Below are positions 52,344 through 52,642 of a stretch of DNA of 52,642 bases, in pieces (the first letter of the stretch is position 1; each line of letters begins with the position of its first letter). The DNA comes from Spirochaetota bacterium (lineage in GTDB: Bacteria; Spirochaetota; UBA4802; UBA5550): assembly GCA_016928865.1 (NCBI GenBank), contig JAFGJX010000065.1, positions 1-52,642 of the forward strand. The letters run 5' to 3'. The position numbers were made by a program, and so were the translations under genes. The notes under the pieces are model-generated. The model was not told the origin of the DNA. It did no database searches and saw only the letters and a program-made list of their open reading frames with translations.

Positions 52344-52642
52344 ATGCAAATGGAAGAAGCGGTATTTATTGACGGCGTTCGTACTCCGAACGGAAGGGCC
52401 CACAAGGACAAGGGCTGGTTCAGGAAAATCAGGCCTGACGAAATGCTCAGCGTGGTCTACGAGGCCATTTTTAACAGGAACAAGAAGGTCAAACCCGAGG
52501 ATCTTGACGGCGTACTGGTTGGATGCGCGAACCTGTCCGGCATGCAGAACGATATCGGACGGCTGGCGTGGCTCGCGTCCGGCATGCCGGTGTCGGTTGG
52601 GACCAACTCGATAACGAACCAGTGCCCCTCCGGCATGATGGC
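52344..52642 (+). CDS. thiolase (acetyl-CoA acyltransferase), 5' part
   Basis: The first 99 codons of a thiolase; the frame runs off the window. It starts MQMEEAVFIDGVRTPNGRAH, with an AGGAGAGCATCT ribosome site. The catalytic Cys region SITNQCPSGMM is reached at the window end (Cys at about residue 95). It would cleave 3-ketoacyl-CoA, the last beta-oxidation step, completing the set encoded in this locus. Confidence 0.9.
   Translation, partial: MQMEEAVFIDGVRTPNGRAHKDKGWFRKIRPDEMLSVVYEAIFNRNKKVKPEDLDGVLVGCANLSGMQNDIGRLAWLASGMPVSVGTNSITNQCPSGMM

Overview
This 52.6 kb window comes from a G+C-rich, diderm (Gram-negative-type) bacterium. The envelope genes say so: a LolA/TP0789-like lipoprotein carrier, a lipoprotein with a clear lipobox, an Lgt-like membrane protein, an Mla-type ABC ATPase and periplasmic M16 proteins. 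Several traits suggest a spirochaete-like (Spirochaetota) lineage, but this is inference rather than proof: a 7TMR-DISM/SpoIIE phosphatase, a STAS antagonist, membrane-anchored TPR proteins and an acyl-CoA-based metabolism. There is no rRNA, CRISPR array or prophage. One tRNA gene (Ala, GGC) is present.

Layout. 1-4.3 kb: LolA-like protein, then a tightly overlapping run rsmE - ThiD2/ThiE fusion - small basic ORF - radical SAM. 4.3-8.6 kb: tandem RAM/ACT-like protein, PaaI thioesterase, lipoprotein, dapA-dapB and a CBS-PAS-Fis regulator. 9-11 kb: rho with a long leader, rpmE with a strong terminator, and a tiny MshEN-like protein. 11-12.4 kb: divergent lgt-like gene and a small protein with a palindrome over its promoter. 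12.4-12.9 kb: non-coding hairpin cluster. 12.9-17.2 kb: an active/inactive M16 pair, RseC-like protein, 42-aa protein, greA and tRNA-Ala. 17.5-26.9 kb: an unusual cluster of two membrane-anchored TPR proteins ending in Mrr-like nuclease-fold domains, an NTE-like protein (cNMP fold, ParA-like P-loop, degenerate patatin), a 4-TM protein, a STAS protein, a large (alpha/alpha)6 glycosidase-like protein and a ParB-fold protein. 26.9-32 kb: S1-domain protein, HEAT protein, PolB-like exonuclease and ilvD.

32.1-35.0 kb is an A+T-rich island. It holds a RAYT-type Y1 transposase, a small secreted protein and several copies of a TTTTACTCTGACCCC repeat. rsgA lies between two perfect 17-bp inverted copies of this repeat, and the right copy is inside the first codons of the ABC ATPase gene. 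35.7-41.7 kb is a sugar-nucleotide/polysaccharide block: UDP-glucuronate epimerase-like, DegT aminotransferase, CapD/PglF-type dehydratase, GpgS-like glycosyltransferase and DUF2889. 41.7-43.8 kb is the 7TMR-DISM/SpoIIE phosphatase.

43.9-52.6 kb is a fatty-acid (beta-oxidation) locus: enoyl-CoA hydratase, 3-hydroxyacyl-CoA dehydrogenase, two acyl-CoA dehydrogenases, a TetR regulator, an SCP-2 protein, an acyl-CoA synthetase and the start of a thiolase. Together these cover activation, dehydrogenation, hydration, second oxidation and thiolysis of acyl-CoA. Three copies of a 14-bp palindrome (ACTGACRTGTCAGT) sit on the promoters around tetR and are the likely operator. Large hairpins separate most genes in this locus.
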